From Pseudomonas sp. LS1212 (GTDB taxonomy: Bacteria > Pseudomonadota > Gammaproteobacteria > Pseudomonadales > Pseudomonadaceae), in NCBI RefSeq assembly GCF_024741815.1, contig NZ_CP102951.1, forward strand, positions 2,681,001 to 2,745,000: a stretch of DNA of 64,000 bases, read 5' to 3'. Under the pieces are notes generated by a model, which was not told where the DNA came from, made no database searches, and worked only from the letters and a program-made list of their open reading frames with translations. This document shows positions 53,510 through 63,024 of the stretch, piece by piece; position 1 is the stretch's first letter; the number at the start of each line of letters is the position of its first letter. The translations under genes were made by a program, and so were the position numbers.

Positions 53510-53705
53510 ACGCGCCTGTAGATACCGTCTTGCCCCTCATCGGGCAGCGCTATCTGTGGGCAAATGGCGGCCCATGTAGCCGCTGCCGAAGGCTCGGTGC
53601 GCCGCTGCGACGCTCGCCTGCGCAGCAGGCGCAATTTCTCAAGATCGCCGGGGAGCCCCTGCGGGACTCCAGCGCAGCCTGTCGGCAGCGGCTACAGGGC
53701 GCTGC
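53510..53705. repeat. Composite intergenic palindromic repeat, copy 2
   Basis: GTAGCCGCTGCCGAAGGCT at 53575 forms a stem with AGCCTGTCGGCAGCGGCTAC ending at 53697. Flanking modules (TGTAGATACCGTCTTGCCCC at 53517, CAAGATCGCCGGGGAGCCCC at 53640) recur, partly inverted, at 12716-12914. It separates two genes of the hydroxyproline cluster without coding potential. Confidence 0.7.
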
Positions 53706-53720
53706 GTAAGGCGAGAAACG

Positions 53721-54668
53721 TTAGGCGACGTTCTGCTCTTTCGACCAGTTCGCGTACCACTGGCGGAACAACGCGTACTGGTTCTCGGCGTAGCGACGCT
53801 GAGAATCGCTGAGCGAATCGGTCTCGTTGAAGTGCAGGGTGTATTCCTTGTCGCCATTGAGCACCATCAGGTGCTTGTAATAGAGCACCAGGTCTGTGCC
53901 CTCGTCGAAGGAAGACAGTACGGCAAGCGCAGACTCCAGTTCCCTGGCCAGGCGGCGAGCCTTGGCGTCGCCTTTGGCCGCCTGCTTGCTCAGGGCCACC
54001 AGTTGCAGCACCTCGCGCGGCAGCGCGTTGCCGATGCCGGTAATGGCACCCGTGGCGTTGCAGTTGACGAAGCCATGCACCACCTGGGTATCGACACCGA
54101 CCATGAGGGTGACGTCATCGTCCTTGGACGTGATGTGCTCGGCGGCGTAGCGCATGTCGGCAGCACCACCGAACTCCTTGAAGCCGATCAGGTTCGGGTA
54201 CTCGCGGCGCAGTTCGAAGAACAGGTCGGCACGGGTGGCAAAGCCGTAGTAAGGGCTGTTGTAGATCACCGCCGGCAGCCCTGGGGCGGCCTTCAGGATG
54301 GCGGCGAAGTGGGCTTTCTGCGCGGCCGGTGAGGCACCACGAGAAAGAACACGAGGGATGACCATCAGGCCGTGGGCGCCGACTTTGGCCGCATGTGCTG
54401 CGTGGGAGACTGCCTCGCGGGTATTGACGGCACCGGTACCGACGATGGTCGGGATGCCAGCGGCGACCAGGCGCGCCACGCCTTCCTGGCGTTCGGCTTC
54501 GGTGAGCAGGGGCCAGTCGCCCATGGAGCCACAGTAAACCACGGCACTCATGCCGATATCGATCAGTTCGCGACCCTTGGCCACCAAGGCGTCAAAGTCT
54601 GGTTTGCGCTCGGCGGTGCAGGGGGTCATCAGCGCAGGAATGCAGCCAGTGAAGATGTTATCGCTCAT
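53721..54668 (-). CDS. DapA-superfamily 1-pyrroline-4-hydroxy-2-carboxylate deaminase
   Basis: 315 residues of the dihydrodipicolinate synthase superfamily, with the Schiff-base lysine in PNLIGFKEFGGAADM and the tyrosine in PAVIYNSPYYGFAT. In hydroxyproline clusters this subgroup deaminates and dehydrates pyrroline-4-hydroxy-2-carboxylate to alpha-ketoglutarate semialdehyde, the substrate of the downstream dehydrogenase. ATG 54668 (MSDNIFTGCIPALMTPC) has GGAG upstream. Context makes the specific assignment likely. Confidence 0.88.
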   Translation of the reverse strand: MSDNIFTGCIPALMTPCTAERKPDFDALVAKGRELIDIGMSAVVYCGSMGDWPLLTEAERQEGVARLVAAGIPTIVGTGAVNTREAVSHAAHAAKVGAHGLMVIPRVLSRGASPAAQKAHFAAILKAAPGLPAVIYNSPYYGFATRADLFFELRREYPNLIGFKEFGGAADMRYAAEHITSKDDDVTLMVGVDTQVVHGFVNCNATGAITGIGNALPREVLQLVALSKQAAKGDAKARRLARELESALAVLSSFDEGTDLVLYYKHLMVLNGDKEYTLHFNETDSLSDSQRRYAENQYALFRQWYANWSKEQNVA

Positions 54669-54746
54669 TGTTGTAACTCCTTGAAGCATTCATTGAGGTC
54701 TATTGGGGGGTATAGGGGCCGCGTGGGCGGTATCCGGTGTGGTGGC

Positions 54747-55685
54747 TCAAATGCCCCACGCGAAGGGATCCTGTTCGTCGATCAGCAGCGTGCTGTCGGC
54801 GGTCATGTAGGCTCGGCCAGTAATGAATGGGCGGATGCGCTCGCCTTCCCATTCGCCTTCCAATTCGTAGCGGCCTTCGAACTGGCTGCCGGTGATGCTG
54901 GCCTGTACCCAGCGCTCACCGGCGGCCAATTTTCCATCGGCCGCCAGGCACGCCAGTTTGGCGCTGGTGCCGGTCCCGCAGGGCGAGCGGTCGTAGGCCT
55001 TGCCCGGGCACATGACGAAGTTGCGGCTGTCGGCCTTGTCGTCGTCGGCAAACAGCTCGATATGGTCGATGAGCGCGCCGTCTTCACCAAAGATGCCCTG
55101 AGCCTCCAGGGCCTTGAGCATCGCCCAGGTGAACTCGGTCAGGGCTTCTACGTTGTCGAGCTGCAACACCTGCCCGTGATCGGAAACCAGGAAGAACCAG
55201 TTGCCGCCCCAGGCGATATCGCCGTACACGCGGCCGTGTCCGGGGACTTCGACCGGCACCTGTTGTCGGTAGCGGTAGGCGGGCACATTGCGCAGGGTCA
55301 CCGCGCCGTCTTCATGCAGCGTGGCGCTGACCGGGCCGACCGGAGTATCGATCTTGTGAACACCGGGGCTGATGCGCCCCAGGTGGTGCAACGAGGCGAC
55401 CAGGCCGATGGTGCCGTGACCACACATACCAAGGTAGCCGGCATTGTTGAAGAAGATCACGCCACAGGTGGCATCGGGCGAGACCGGTTCACAATACAGG
55501 GCGCCTACCAGCACATCGTTGCCACGGGGCTCCAGCAGGCAGGCACGACGCCATTGGTCATGCTGGTCGCGCAGGGCATCGCGCTTCTCGACCATGGTGT
55601 TGCCGGGCAGCTCGGGAAAGCCTTTCATCATCAGGCGAGTGGGTTCGCCGCCGGTGTGGGAATCAATGATATGTACTTGTTTCAT
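54747..55685 (-). CDS. 4-hydroxyproline 2-epimerase
   Basis: 312 residues of the proline racemase superfamily. It starts MKQVHIIDSHTGGEPTRLMM and has both catalytic cysteines: MCGHGTIG about residue 88 and PCGTGTSAKLA about residue 235. The Cys-Cys pair marks an epimerase or racemase, as opposed to the Thr-type dehydratase. It converts trans-4-hydroxy-L-proline to cis-4-hydroxy-D-proline, the first step of the pathway here. ATG 55685; the much longer frame to 55949 lies within the permease gene. Confidence 0.92.
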   Translation of the reverse strand: MKQVHIIDSHTGGEPTRLMMKGFPELPGNTMVEKRDALRDQHDQWRRACLLEPRGNDVLVGALYCEPVSPDATCGVIFFNNAGYLGMCGHGTIGLVASLHHLGRISPGVHKIDTPVGPVSATLHEDGAVTLRNVPAYRYRQQVPVEVPGHGRVYGDIAWGGNWFFLVSDHGQVLQLDNVEALTEFTWAMLKALEAQGIFGEDGALIDHIELFADDDKADSRNFVMCPGKAYDRSPCGTGTSAKLACLAADGKLAAGERWVQASITGSQFEGRYELEGEWEGERIRPFITGRAYMTADSTLLIDEQDPFAWGI

Positions 55686-55740
55686 TAACCTATCCATTAG
55701 CAGAGGACAAAGACTTCGAAACACTGTGGTTGCATTAATC

Positions 55741-57387
55741 TCAGGACGAAGCCTGGACGTGCGCACCAACGGGACGCAGGCCCGCGGCAGTGTCGGCGAC
55801 TGCCAGTCCTGCTTCGCTTTCATCGTCCTCGGCCTCCAGACGGACCAGGTGCGCCGGCACGCCGGTCGCCGCGCCCCAGTAATAGATACCCATCGCACAG
55901 GCCGCCACGACCAGGGTGTCGAACGGATGGCTGAGTACGCCCAGGCCACCGAAGCTACCGAGCTTGGACAGCACGATGGTCACGGCATAGAAGCCGATCA
56001 GCCACAAGGATGAGCGTACTTGCCGGGCCAGGCTCAGGAGCGTGGTCGGCACAAAGCGGCCGCACAGCAGGTACACCACGAACATCAGGATCTGCAGGCC
56101 GAGCAGCCAGGACACGGTGTTCCAGCCCGACCAGTAGACGATCAACGAGGCGATGATGAACGACAGCGGGCCCAGTACGCTCATCCACTTGACCCTGAAG
56201 GGGCGCGGCATACCGGGAGCGTTGCGGCGCAGTGCGGCCACGGACACCGGAGCGACGGCGTAGCTCAGTACCAGCGCGGCGGATACGACGTTGATCAGGG
56301 CCTCCCAGGAGGGGAAGGGCAGGGTCCAGAACACCGACAGGGCGAAGGTCAGCCACAGCGCCGGGCGCGGGATGCCGGACTTTTCGTCGATGCGGGTGAA
56401 GACCTTGAAGAAGGTGCCGGTTTGCGCCCAGCCATAGATGACTCGCGGTGTAGCGTTCATGTAGATGTTGCCGCAACCGCTGGGGGAGATCACCGCGTCG
56501 GCGACCACAAGGTAGGCCAGCCAACCCACGCCCAGGGCCAGGGCGATGTCGCGATAAGGCAGGGCAAGTTCCTTGGTGACGCCGGCCCAGCCGTTGGCCA
56601 GCATCTCGGTGGGCACGCCGCCGAGGAAGGCCATCTGCAACAACACATAGATCAAGGTGGAGAGCAGGACGGACAGGATCAGTGCAATCGGAATGGTGCG
56701 CTGCGGGTTCTTCACTTCGCTGGCCACCGAGATGATTGGCGTAAGCCCCAGGTAAGCGAAGATGATGCCGCCGGCGGAAACGGCCATCTCGACGCCCGAA
56801 AGGCCGAATGGAGCGAAACCCTGGACCTGGAAGTTTTCCGGCTTGAAGAAGGTGAACAGCACACCGATGACCAGCAGCGGGACGATGAACTTGAACACGC
56901 TGACCAGGTTATTGGCCTTGGCGAAGGTTTTCACGCTGCGGTAGTTGAGCATGAAGAACAGGCAGAGCAGGCCAAACTGTAAGAGCCAGCCAAGGACCGT
57001 AGGATCGCTGGAGCCGGCTTTGGTCAGCTCGGGAAACCATGCGGCGGCATACTGGCGAGAGGCAACCACTTCGATTGCCACCAGGCTTGAGAATGCAATC
57101 AGCGTGATGAAGCCCATCAGGTAGCCGAGCAATGGGCCATGGGAGTACACCGGATAGCGAACCACGCCACCGGCACGCGGCAGCGCCGCGCCCAGTTCAC
57201 AGTAGACAATGCCCAACAGCAGTACGGCAAACCCGCCCAACAGCCAGGAAAAGATGCCTGCCGGCCCCGCGATTGCGGAAACGTGACTGGCTGCGAACAA
57301 CCAGCCCGAGCCGAAGATGGCTCCCAGTCCGATAAACGTAAGGTCTATCAATGAAAGTTGTTTTTTGAACTTGCCTTTGCCTGACAT
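55741..57387 (-). CDS. APC-superfamily amino-acid permease (probable hydroxyproline importer)
   Basis: 548 residues with 12-14 membrane helices. The APC opening is SLIDLTFIGLGAIFGSGWLF, with SAGGIIFAYLGLTPIISVAS and EVKNPQRTIPIALILSVLL. It precedes the epimerase on the same strand by 55 bases, so hydroxyproline is the likely cargo. ATG 57387 (MSGKGKFKKQ) has AAGGCG upstream; the longer start to 57435 is less likely. Confidence 0.85.
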   Translation of the reverse strand: MSGKGKFKKQLSLIDLTFIGLGAIFGSGWLFAASHVSAIAGPAGIFSWLLGGFAVLLLGIVYCELGAALPRAGGVVRYPVYSHGPLLGYLMGFITLIAFSSLVAIEVVASRQYAAAWFPELTKAGSSDPTVLGWLLQFGLLCLFFMLNYRSVKTFAKANNLVSVFKFIVPLLVIGVLFTFFKPENFQVQGFAPFGLSGVEMAVSAGGIIFAYLGLTPIISVASEVKNPQRTIPIALILSVLLSTLIYVLLQMAFLGGVPTEMLANGWAGVTKELALPYRDIALALGVGWLAYLVVADAVISPSGCGNIYMNATPRVIYGWAQTGTFFKVFTRIDEKSGIPRPALWLTFALSVFWTLPFPSWEALINVVSAALVLSYAVAPVSVAALRRNAPGMPRPFRVKWMSVLGPLSFIIASLIVYWSGWNTVSWLLGLQILMFVVYLLCGRFVPTTLLSLARQVRSSLWLIGFYAVTIVLSKLGSFGGLGVLSHPFDTLVVAACAMGIYYWGAATGVPAHLVRLEAEDDESEAGLAVADTAAGLRPVGAHVQASS

Positions 57388-57629
57388 AGCGTCGCCTTCT
57401 TGTGGGTTATTTGATGGCAGGAGTGATGCATGCAATGGCTATAGAGTGGACTCATCAGTACGCGTGCGATTGATGTTTTCCGTTTGCACTGATGACGAAA
57501 TCAGCACAATGCTGTCAGCTCGACACGGCGCCAGCCTTGAGGCAATCTGCCTGGCAGGCGGCCAGCTTGCCGAGCGGCGAGGGCACAGGGGTAGATTTCC
57601 GCCATGCGGATATTGGGAGAGTGATATTC

Positions 57630-58403
57630 ATGACGCAGAACGCATTTGCGATCCTGTGCCAGGGGAACGACCAGAGTCGTCCCGAAACTATCGATGAACT
57701 ACTTGCGGGCGTGGCACTTCTATTGCCGATGCTGGATGTAATTCCGAATGCCGCGATCTTTATCAAAGATAGCCAGGCACGCTACGTGATGGCCAACCGC
57801 ACCCTGGTTCAACGCTGTGGATTGAAACAGTTGCAACCCTTGCTCGGAAAAACCAGCGCCGAGGTATTTCCAGAGCAATTGGGCCCCGGCTATACCGAAC
57901 AGGATCGACGCGTTCTGGAGCAAGGCTTTGTCCTGGAAGACCAACTGGAGTTGCATCTGTACGGGAGTCGAGAGCCCGGTTGGTGCCTGACGCATAAGCG
58001 GCCTATCTATAACCGCAGCGGTGAAATCATCGGCTTGGCGGGGATTTCGGTTGACCTGCAAGCGGCCAGCGACACGCACCCGGCTTACCAGCGCCTGGCC
58101 GCGGTGGACGAATATATTCGCGCGCATTTCAACCGCCGTGTCACCCTGGGCGAACTGACGCGTATCGCCGGTATTTCAGTGGCGCAACTGGAAAGATACT
58201 GCAAGCGAGTGTTCCACCTGACGCCGCGGCAGATGATCCAGAAGGTTCGCCTGGAGCATGCGCATCGTCTGCTGCATACGGATATGCCCATCACCGATGT
58301 CGCACTGCAGTGCGGCTATACCGACCATAGTGCTTTCACCCGACAGTTCAAGGCATTGACCGGTTTTACACCGCGGCAGTATCGGCAGGCCACTGGACAT
58401 TAA
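57630..58403 (+). CDS. AraC-family regulator with N-terminal PAS domain
   Basis: 257 residues. A PAS-like sensor (about 30-135: NAAIFIKDSQARYVMANRTL) is followed by a C-terminal AraC double helix-turn-helix (about 155-255: ITDVALQCGYTDHSAFTRQF, GFTPRQYR). It is divergent from the permease-led hydroxyproline operon across 242 bases, the usual place for its activator. ATG 57630 has GGGAGAG upstream; earlier starts run through the promoter. Its effector is presumably a hydroxyproline isomer. Confidence 0.85.
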   Translation: MTQNAFAILCQGNDQSRPETIDELLAGVALLLPMLDVIPNAAIFIKDSQARYVMANRTLVQRCGLKQLQPLLGKTSAEVFPEQLGPGYTEQDRRVLEQGFVLEDQLELHLYGSREPGWCLTHKRPIYNRSGEIIGLAGISVDLQAASDTHPAYQRLAAVDEYIRAHFNRRVTLGELTRIAGISVAQLERYCKRVFHLTPRQMIQKVRLEHAHRLLHTDMPITDVALQCGYTDHSAFTRQFKALTGFTPRQYRQATGH

Positions 58404-58520
58404 GCGGCCCAAGGTTCGTGCAAGGACAAAAACCTAGTCCACTCGGACGAAGCACATTTATGCAGTCGTTTTTAGTCTTGCGTTCATAACAGTCCTTCCC
58501 TCGTCTGAAGTGGACCGACC

Positions 58521-58694
58521 ATGAAAACAAGAAAAAAATTCTTCCTCGCCCTGACCGTCTGCGCCTTCGGCGCCGCCTATACCGGCGTATTGACGCTTCC
58601 GGTGCCAGCGCAAGTGACGGTTGCCTATTACTGTCCGCCCAGCTACCAAACCTGTTACATCCCCGGGCCCAACATTGCCCAGCTAATGCCGTAG
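58521..58694 (+). CDS. Tiny exported protein, unknown
   Basis: 57 residues: start MKTRKKFFLALTVCAFGAAY, a clear signal sequence (positively charged start then a hydrophobic core) with possible cleavage near PVPAQ, and a short tail with two cysteines (YCPPSYQTCYIPG). No ribosome-binding site beyond GACCGACC is evident. I do not recognise it. It could be a secreted peptide or the start of a decayed gene. Confidence 0.4.
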   Translation: MKTRKKFFLALTVCAFGAAYTGVLTLPVPAQVTVAYYCPPSYQTCYIPGPNIAQLMP

Positions 58695-58819
58695 CGGCGG
58701 CGATTCTGCCTGCGTACCCGGGTCCAGGTTCGACGCTGGGGCCATCGATGACTTTTGCTTACCAGGCGGTTAAACACATCTCGGGCGTCACGCCTACTGA
58801 ATGATCGGAGTGATCTTCA

Positions 58820-59592
58820 ATGACAGCGATGCAAAGGGAGTTTCCTAAAGGCGAGGTATTGGTGATCGGTGGCAGCGGCGGTGCGGGTGAAGCGATTTGC
58901 ACTCGCTTTGCCGAGCTCGGTTCCGACGTCATCCTGACTTACCACCGTAATGAGGCGCGGGCTGCGCACGTCGTGGCCAATGTCGAGGCGCTGGGCAGGC
59001 GCGCACAGGCGTACCAGCTGTCGATGAGCGATCTGCCCGGTGCGCGTCGGGTGATTGAGACCCTTCTCGGCGAGGGGCGCGTGCACACCGTCGTCATCGC
59101 GGCCGGTTCGGATATCTCGCAACCCAAGATTCGTGATTTGAGCGTGGAGGACTGGCGTGCGGTGATCGACGCCGACCTCAACGGATTCTTCAATATCGTC
59201 CAGGCCACGCTGCCCCATCTCAAGGCAAACGGCGGCGGCTCCTACGTGCATGTCAGCTCTGCAGGGCTGCATCGCTGGCCGGAGGGCGATGTGCTGTCGG
59301 TTGTACCCAAAGCAGCCATCGATTCGATGCTCAAGTTGCCAAGGAGGAAGGACGCTTCGGTATTCGCGCCAACAGCGTCGCCATCGGCGTCATCAACACC
59401 GGCATCTTTCTGCGCCTGTGGGAAGACGGCACTTTCGATGAGCAGTGGGAGGCCGCCGTCCACCGCAATCTGTGCCTCAAGCGCTGGGGGCAAGCAGAGG
59501 AAGTGGCTAACGCCGTCGCGTTCCGCGCGTCGAACAGGGCGCTCTACACGACTGGGCAAACACTTTCCGTCGACGGCGGATATGGCGTCTAG
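58820..59592 (+). pseudogene. SDR-family oxidoreductase gene with frameshift
   Basis: Codons 1-170 form an SDR N-terminal part: VLVIGGSGGAGEAICTRFAE, SDISQPKIRDLSVEDWRAVI, VSSAGLHRWPEGDVLSVVPK. Near 59336 the frame shifts: the continuation (AKEEGRFGIRANSVAIGVIN ... LYTTGQTLSVDGGYGV, TAG at 59590) is in another frame. A single indel inactivates a gene of about 257 codons. The usual catalytic tyrosine is also absent (LSVVPK where YxxxK is expected), which may be natural for its subfamily. Confidence 0.7.
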
Positions 59593-59595
59593 CCA

Positions 59596-60034
59596 CCAAT
59601 ACGAAGTGAATCAAGTGGGATGTTGGCTGGGCATGAAAGCGGTACTGCCGGCGATGAAGGAGGCGGGCAGGGGCTCGATTGTGAACGTCTCGTCGACGGC
59701 GGGCATGGAGGGGGTTGCGGGCGGTACGGCCTACGTTGCCAGCAAGTTCGCCGTGCGTGGCATGACCAAAGCTGCTGCGCTCGAGTTCGGCGGCCACAAC
59801 ATCCGGGTCAACTCCGTACACCCGGGCGGCATCGACACGGCTATGGCTCGACCGCCGGAGTTTGCCGATTTCGACGCGGCGTCGATCTATCGCGGCTTAC
59901 CGATCCCTCGTATCGGTCACCCCGATGAAGTGGCCAACCTGGTGTTGTTCCTCGCGTGCGAAGAGTCCACGTACTGCACCGGTGCGGAGTTCATTGTGGA
60001 TGGCGGCATGCTCGCGGGTAACACCTTTGGTTAG
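59596..60034 (+). pseudogene. C-terminal half of a second SDR gene
   Basis: From 59596 the frame encodes YEVNQVGCWLGMKAVLPAMK, IVNVSSTAGMEGVAGGTAYV with YVASK, and the C-terminal FIVDGGMLAGNTFG: the second half of a classic SDR. The nucleotide-binding half is missing. After the frameshift in the preceding SDR, the wrong frame stays open and enters this fragment in frame, giving one misleading 404-codon ORF (58820-60034). Confidence 0.7.
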
Positions 60035-60100
60035 TGAGGCATTGCCGCATCCAGTACAAAGCGGTGACTGATCAACCGGCAGGCCACGGGACATTGAGCT

Positions 60101-60144
60101 GCCGAGCGGGCGAGGGCGGTGCCGTAGCGACGCGCTCGCCCATC
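60101..60144. repeat. GC-rich hairpin repeat, copy 2
   Basis: GCCGAGCGGGCGAGGGCGGT then GCCGTAGCGACGCGCTCGCC: nearly identical to 47077-47121, again directly after a gene end. Confidence 0.6.
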
Positions 60145-60215
60145 ATTGAATTGCCAGCAAGTCTGAACATCAGGCCTTGCCGGCAAATGTCTTATGAGAA
60201 AAAGATGGGAAATTT

Positions 60216-60401
60216 GTGGGGCATTTACAGCTCCCTGGTGATACGCAGCAAGCCAAGGAGAGTATCGAGCGATTGCAGCAGATGCTGGGACAGAAATTGC
60301 AAGGTGTTCAGAGCGGCGTTGATGCATTGCAGGACAGCATGGGCATGCTGCTTGACCAGCTTGTCGAATTGGCTGTGGAAGCACGCCAGATTATGTTCTA
60401 A
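60216..60401 (+). CDS. Small coiled-coil-like ORF, doubtful
   Basis: GTG-start frame of 61 codons rich in Q, L and E with heptad-like spacing (AKESIERLQQMLGQKLQGVQ). No recognisable family and no clear ribosome-binding site. It could be a remnant or a small protein. Confidence 0.25.
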   Translation: MGHLQLPGDTQQAKESIERLQQMLGQKLQGVQSGVDALQDSMGMLLDQLVELAVEARQIMF

Positions 60402-60774
60402 CAGGCAAAATTATGTTCAGGTAGAGATGTTCATGAGCGAAGACGAGAAGCTCTGGTCATCTATAATTCGGATTATCCAGGACCAGGCGCTTTTCGCGTG
60501 ATTTCGCCCTCCAAAACGGTGCGCCCAAGCCCACTTGTCTGCCGTGGGGGGAGCAGTAAGCGTGCATACCCACTCAGATTCTTCGCCGGATGAAGTCATG
60601 GCCGATACGGTGATACGTCCGAGCTGTTGTCGACCGCTTTTGAACAGCGGCCCGGGCATGTGCGCTCGGTGTGCGCAGTTCGCAACCTGCCGGTGGCCGT
60701 AGCTCTTACATTTGCACTCAAGTCCAACTGAACCAGAGAACTTAGCAGTCTTATCCAGTTTCAAGGAGAGCATC
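60402..60774. other. Gene-free stretch upstream of fusA
   Basis: About 370 bases with no supportable reading frame, tRNA or strong hairpin. It ends with the AAGGAG ribosome-binding site of the EF-G gene and presumably holds its promoter. Confidence 0.4.
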
Positions 60775-62877
60775 ATGGCTCGTGTCACTCCAATTGGACG
60801 TTACCGTAACGTTGGTATCGTCGCCCACGTAGACGCCGGTAAGACCACCACTACCGAGCGGATCCTGTTCTACACGGGTCTCAGCCACAAGATGGGCGAG
60901 GTGCACGACGGCGCTGCCACCACCGATTGGATGGTTCAGGAGCAGGAGCGCGGTATCACCATTACCTCCGCTGCTGTAACCACCTTCTGGAAGGGTGCGC
61001 GTGGCCAATACGATAGCTATCGTGTCAACATTATCGACACACCCGGCCACGTGGACTTCACCATCGAGGTGGAGCGTTCCCTGCGCGTGCTCGACGGCGC
61101 TGTCGTCGTGTTCTGCGGCACCTCCGGAGTCGAGCCACAGTCCGAAACCGTATGGCGCCAAGCCAACAAGTACGGCGTTCCACGTATTGTTTACGTAAAC
61201 AAGATGGACCGTGCCGGTGCTAACTTCTTGCGCGTTGTCGGTCAGATCAAAAACCGTCTGGGTCACACCCCGGTTCCGGTTCAACTGGCTATCGGCGCTG
61301 AAGAAAACTTCGAAGGGCAGATCGATCTGGTCAAGATGAAGGCTATCTACTGGAACGAAGACGACCTGGGGACGACCTACCATGAGGAAGAGATCCCTGC
61401 CGAGCTTCTGAGCCTGGCCGAAGAGTGGCGCTCCAACATGGTTGAAGCTGCCGCCGAAGCCAGCGAAGAGCTGATGAACAAGTATCTCGAAGGTGGTGAA
61501 CTCACCGTCGAAGAGATCAAGCAAGGTCTGCGTCAGCGTACCCTGGCCGGCGAAATCGTTCCGGCCGTTTGCGGCTCTTCCTTCAAGAACAAGGGCGTGC
61601 CTCTGGTTCTCGACGCCGTTATCGACTACCTGCCGGCGCCAGTCGACATTCCTGCCATCAAGGGTTCCGACCCGGATGACGAGACTGTTGCCATGGAGCG
61701 TCATGCAGACGACAACGAGCCGTTCTCGGCGCTGGCGTTCAAGATCGCGACCGACCCGTTCGTTGGTACTCTGACGTTCATTCGCGTCTACTCCGGTGTT
61801 CTGAGCTCCGGGGACGCAGTGCTGAACTCGGTCAAGGGCAAGAAGGAGCGGGTGGGCCGGATGGTGCAGATGCACGCCAACCAGCGCAATGAGATCAAGG
61901 AAGTGCGGGCGGGCGACATCGCGGCCCTGATCGGCATGAAGGACGTCACCACCGGTGATACCCTGTGCGATCTGCAAAAGCCGATCATCCTCGAACGAAT
62001 GGACTTCCCGGAGCCGGTAATTTCGGTTGCGGTAGAACCCAAGACCAAGGACGATCAGGAAAAAATGGGTATCGCTCTGGGCAAGCTTGCTCAGGAAGAC
62101 CCGTCTTTCCGCGTCAAGACCGACGAAGAGACTGGCCAGACCATCATCTCCGGTATGGGTGAGCTGCACCTGGACATTCTCGTCGATCGTATGCGTCGCG
62201 AGTTCAACGTCGAGGCGAACATCGGCAAGCCGCAGGTTTCGTACCGCGAGAAGATCACCAAGAGCTGCGAGATCGAAGGTAAATTCGTTCGTCAGTCCGG
62301 TGGTCGTGGTCAGTTCGGTCACTGCTGGATTCGCTTTGCTCCAGCTGACGAAGGTCAAGACGGTCTGGTGTTCATCAACGAAGTTGTTGGTGGTGTAGTT
62401 CCTAAGGAATACATCCCGGCAATCCAGAAGGGCATCGAAGAGCAGATGAAGAACGGCGTTGTTGCCGGCTATCCGCTGATCGGCCTGAAGGCCACCGTGT
62501 TCGATGGTTCCTACCACGACGTCGACTCCAACGAGATGGCGTTCAAGGTGGCGGCCTCCATGGCGACCAAGCAGCTGGCTAGCAAAGGTGGCGGTGTGGT
62601 GCTCGAGCCGATCATGAAGGTTGAAGTCGTAACGCCTGAGGACTACATGGGTGACGTGATGGGCGATCTGAACCGTCGTCGTGGCTTGATCCAGGGTATG
62701 GAGGACAGCGTTTCCGGCAAGGTGATTCGCGCCGAAGTGCCGCTGGGTGAGATGTTCGGTTACGCGACCGACGTGCGCTCCATGTCCCAGGGGCGCGCGA
62801 GCTACTCCATGGAGTTTTCGAAGTACTCGGAAGCACCGGCCAACATCGCCGAGGTGCTCATCAAGCAACAGAAGTAG
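60775..62877 (+). CDS. fusA: Elongation factor G, stand-alone copy (fusA2 type)
   Basis: 700-residue GTPase catalysing ribosomal translocation, and with RRF ribosome recycling. G1 is AHVDAGKTT, G3 DTPGH, G4 NKMD, with the switch region ERGITITSAA, domain IV (YREKITKSCEIEGKFVRQSG, GRGQFGHCWI) and the C-terminal domain V. ATG 60775 follows AAGGAGAGCATC. It is not next to rpsL, rpsG or tuf, so it is the second EF-G gene common in Pseudomonas, not the str-operon copy. Codon use looks like that of well expressed genes. Confidence 0.95.
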   Translation: MARVTPIGRYRNVGIVAHVDAGKTTTTERILFYTGLSHKMGEVHDGAATTDWMVQEQERGITITSAAVTTFWKGARGQYDSYRVNIIDTPGHVDFTIEVERSLRVLDGAVVVFCGTSGVEPQSETVWRQANKYGVPRIVYVNKMDRAGANFLRVVGQIKNRLGHTPVPVQLAIGAEENFEGQIDLVKMKAIYWNEDDLGTTYHEEEIPAELLSLAEEWRSNMVEAAAEASEELMNKYLEGGELTVEEIKQGLRQRTLAGEIVPAVCGSSFKNKGVPLVLDAVIDYLPAPVDIPAIKGSDPDDETVAMERHADDNEPFSALAFKIATDPFVGTLTFIRVYSGVLSSGDAVLNSVKGKKERVGRMVQMHANQRNEIKEVRAGDIAALIGMKDVTTGDTLCDLQKPIILERMDFPEPVISVAVEPKTKDDQEKMGIALGKLAQEDPSFRVKTDEETGQTIISGMGELHLDILVDRMRREFNVEANIGKPQVSYREKITKSCEIEGKFVRQSGGRGQFGHCWIRFAPADEGQDGLVFINEVVGGVVPKEYIPAIQKGIEEQMKNGVVAGYPLIGLKATVFDGSYHDVDSNEMAFKVAASMATKQLASKGGGVVLEPIMKVEVVTPEDYMGDVMGDLNRRRGLIQGMEDSVSGKVIRAEVPLGEMFGYATDVRSMSQGRASYSMEFSKYSEAPANIAEVLIKQQK

Positions 62878-62898
62878 GCCTGAAGCGTGTTATTCCTG

Positions 62899-62928
62899 AG
62901 CCAGAACCTTTAAGGAAAGGTTCTGGCT
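62899..62928 (+). terminator. Hairpin after the EF-G gene
   Basis: AGCCAGAACCTTT pairs with AAAGGTTCTGGCT around a four-base loop, 13 perfect pairs, 22 bases past the stop. There is no T-run, so termination would be weak or factor-assisted. Confidence 0.6.
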
Positions 62929-63024
62929 GGTTGGGGTCAACCAAACTGACCGGCATGGCGTGTTTGTAAAAAAGGTTACCGAGGGGAGGATTTTCCGATC
63001 AATGACTTAGAGCGCTTATGAACT

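Noticed and set aside
60751..62868. Minus-strand open frame of 705 codons
   Set aside because: Shadow of the EF-G gene.
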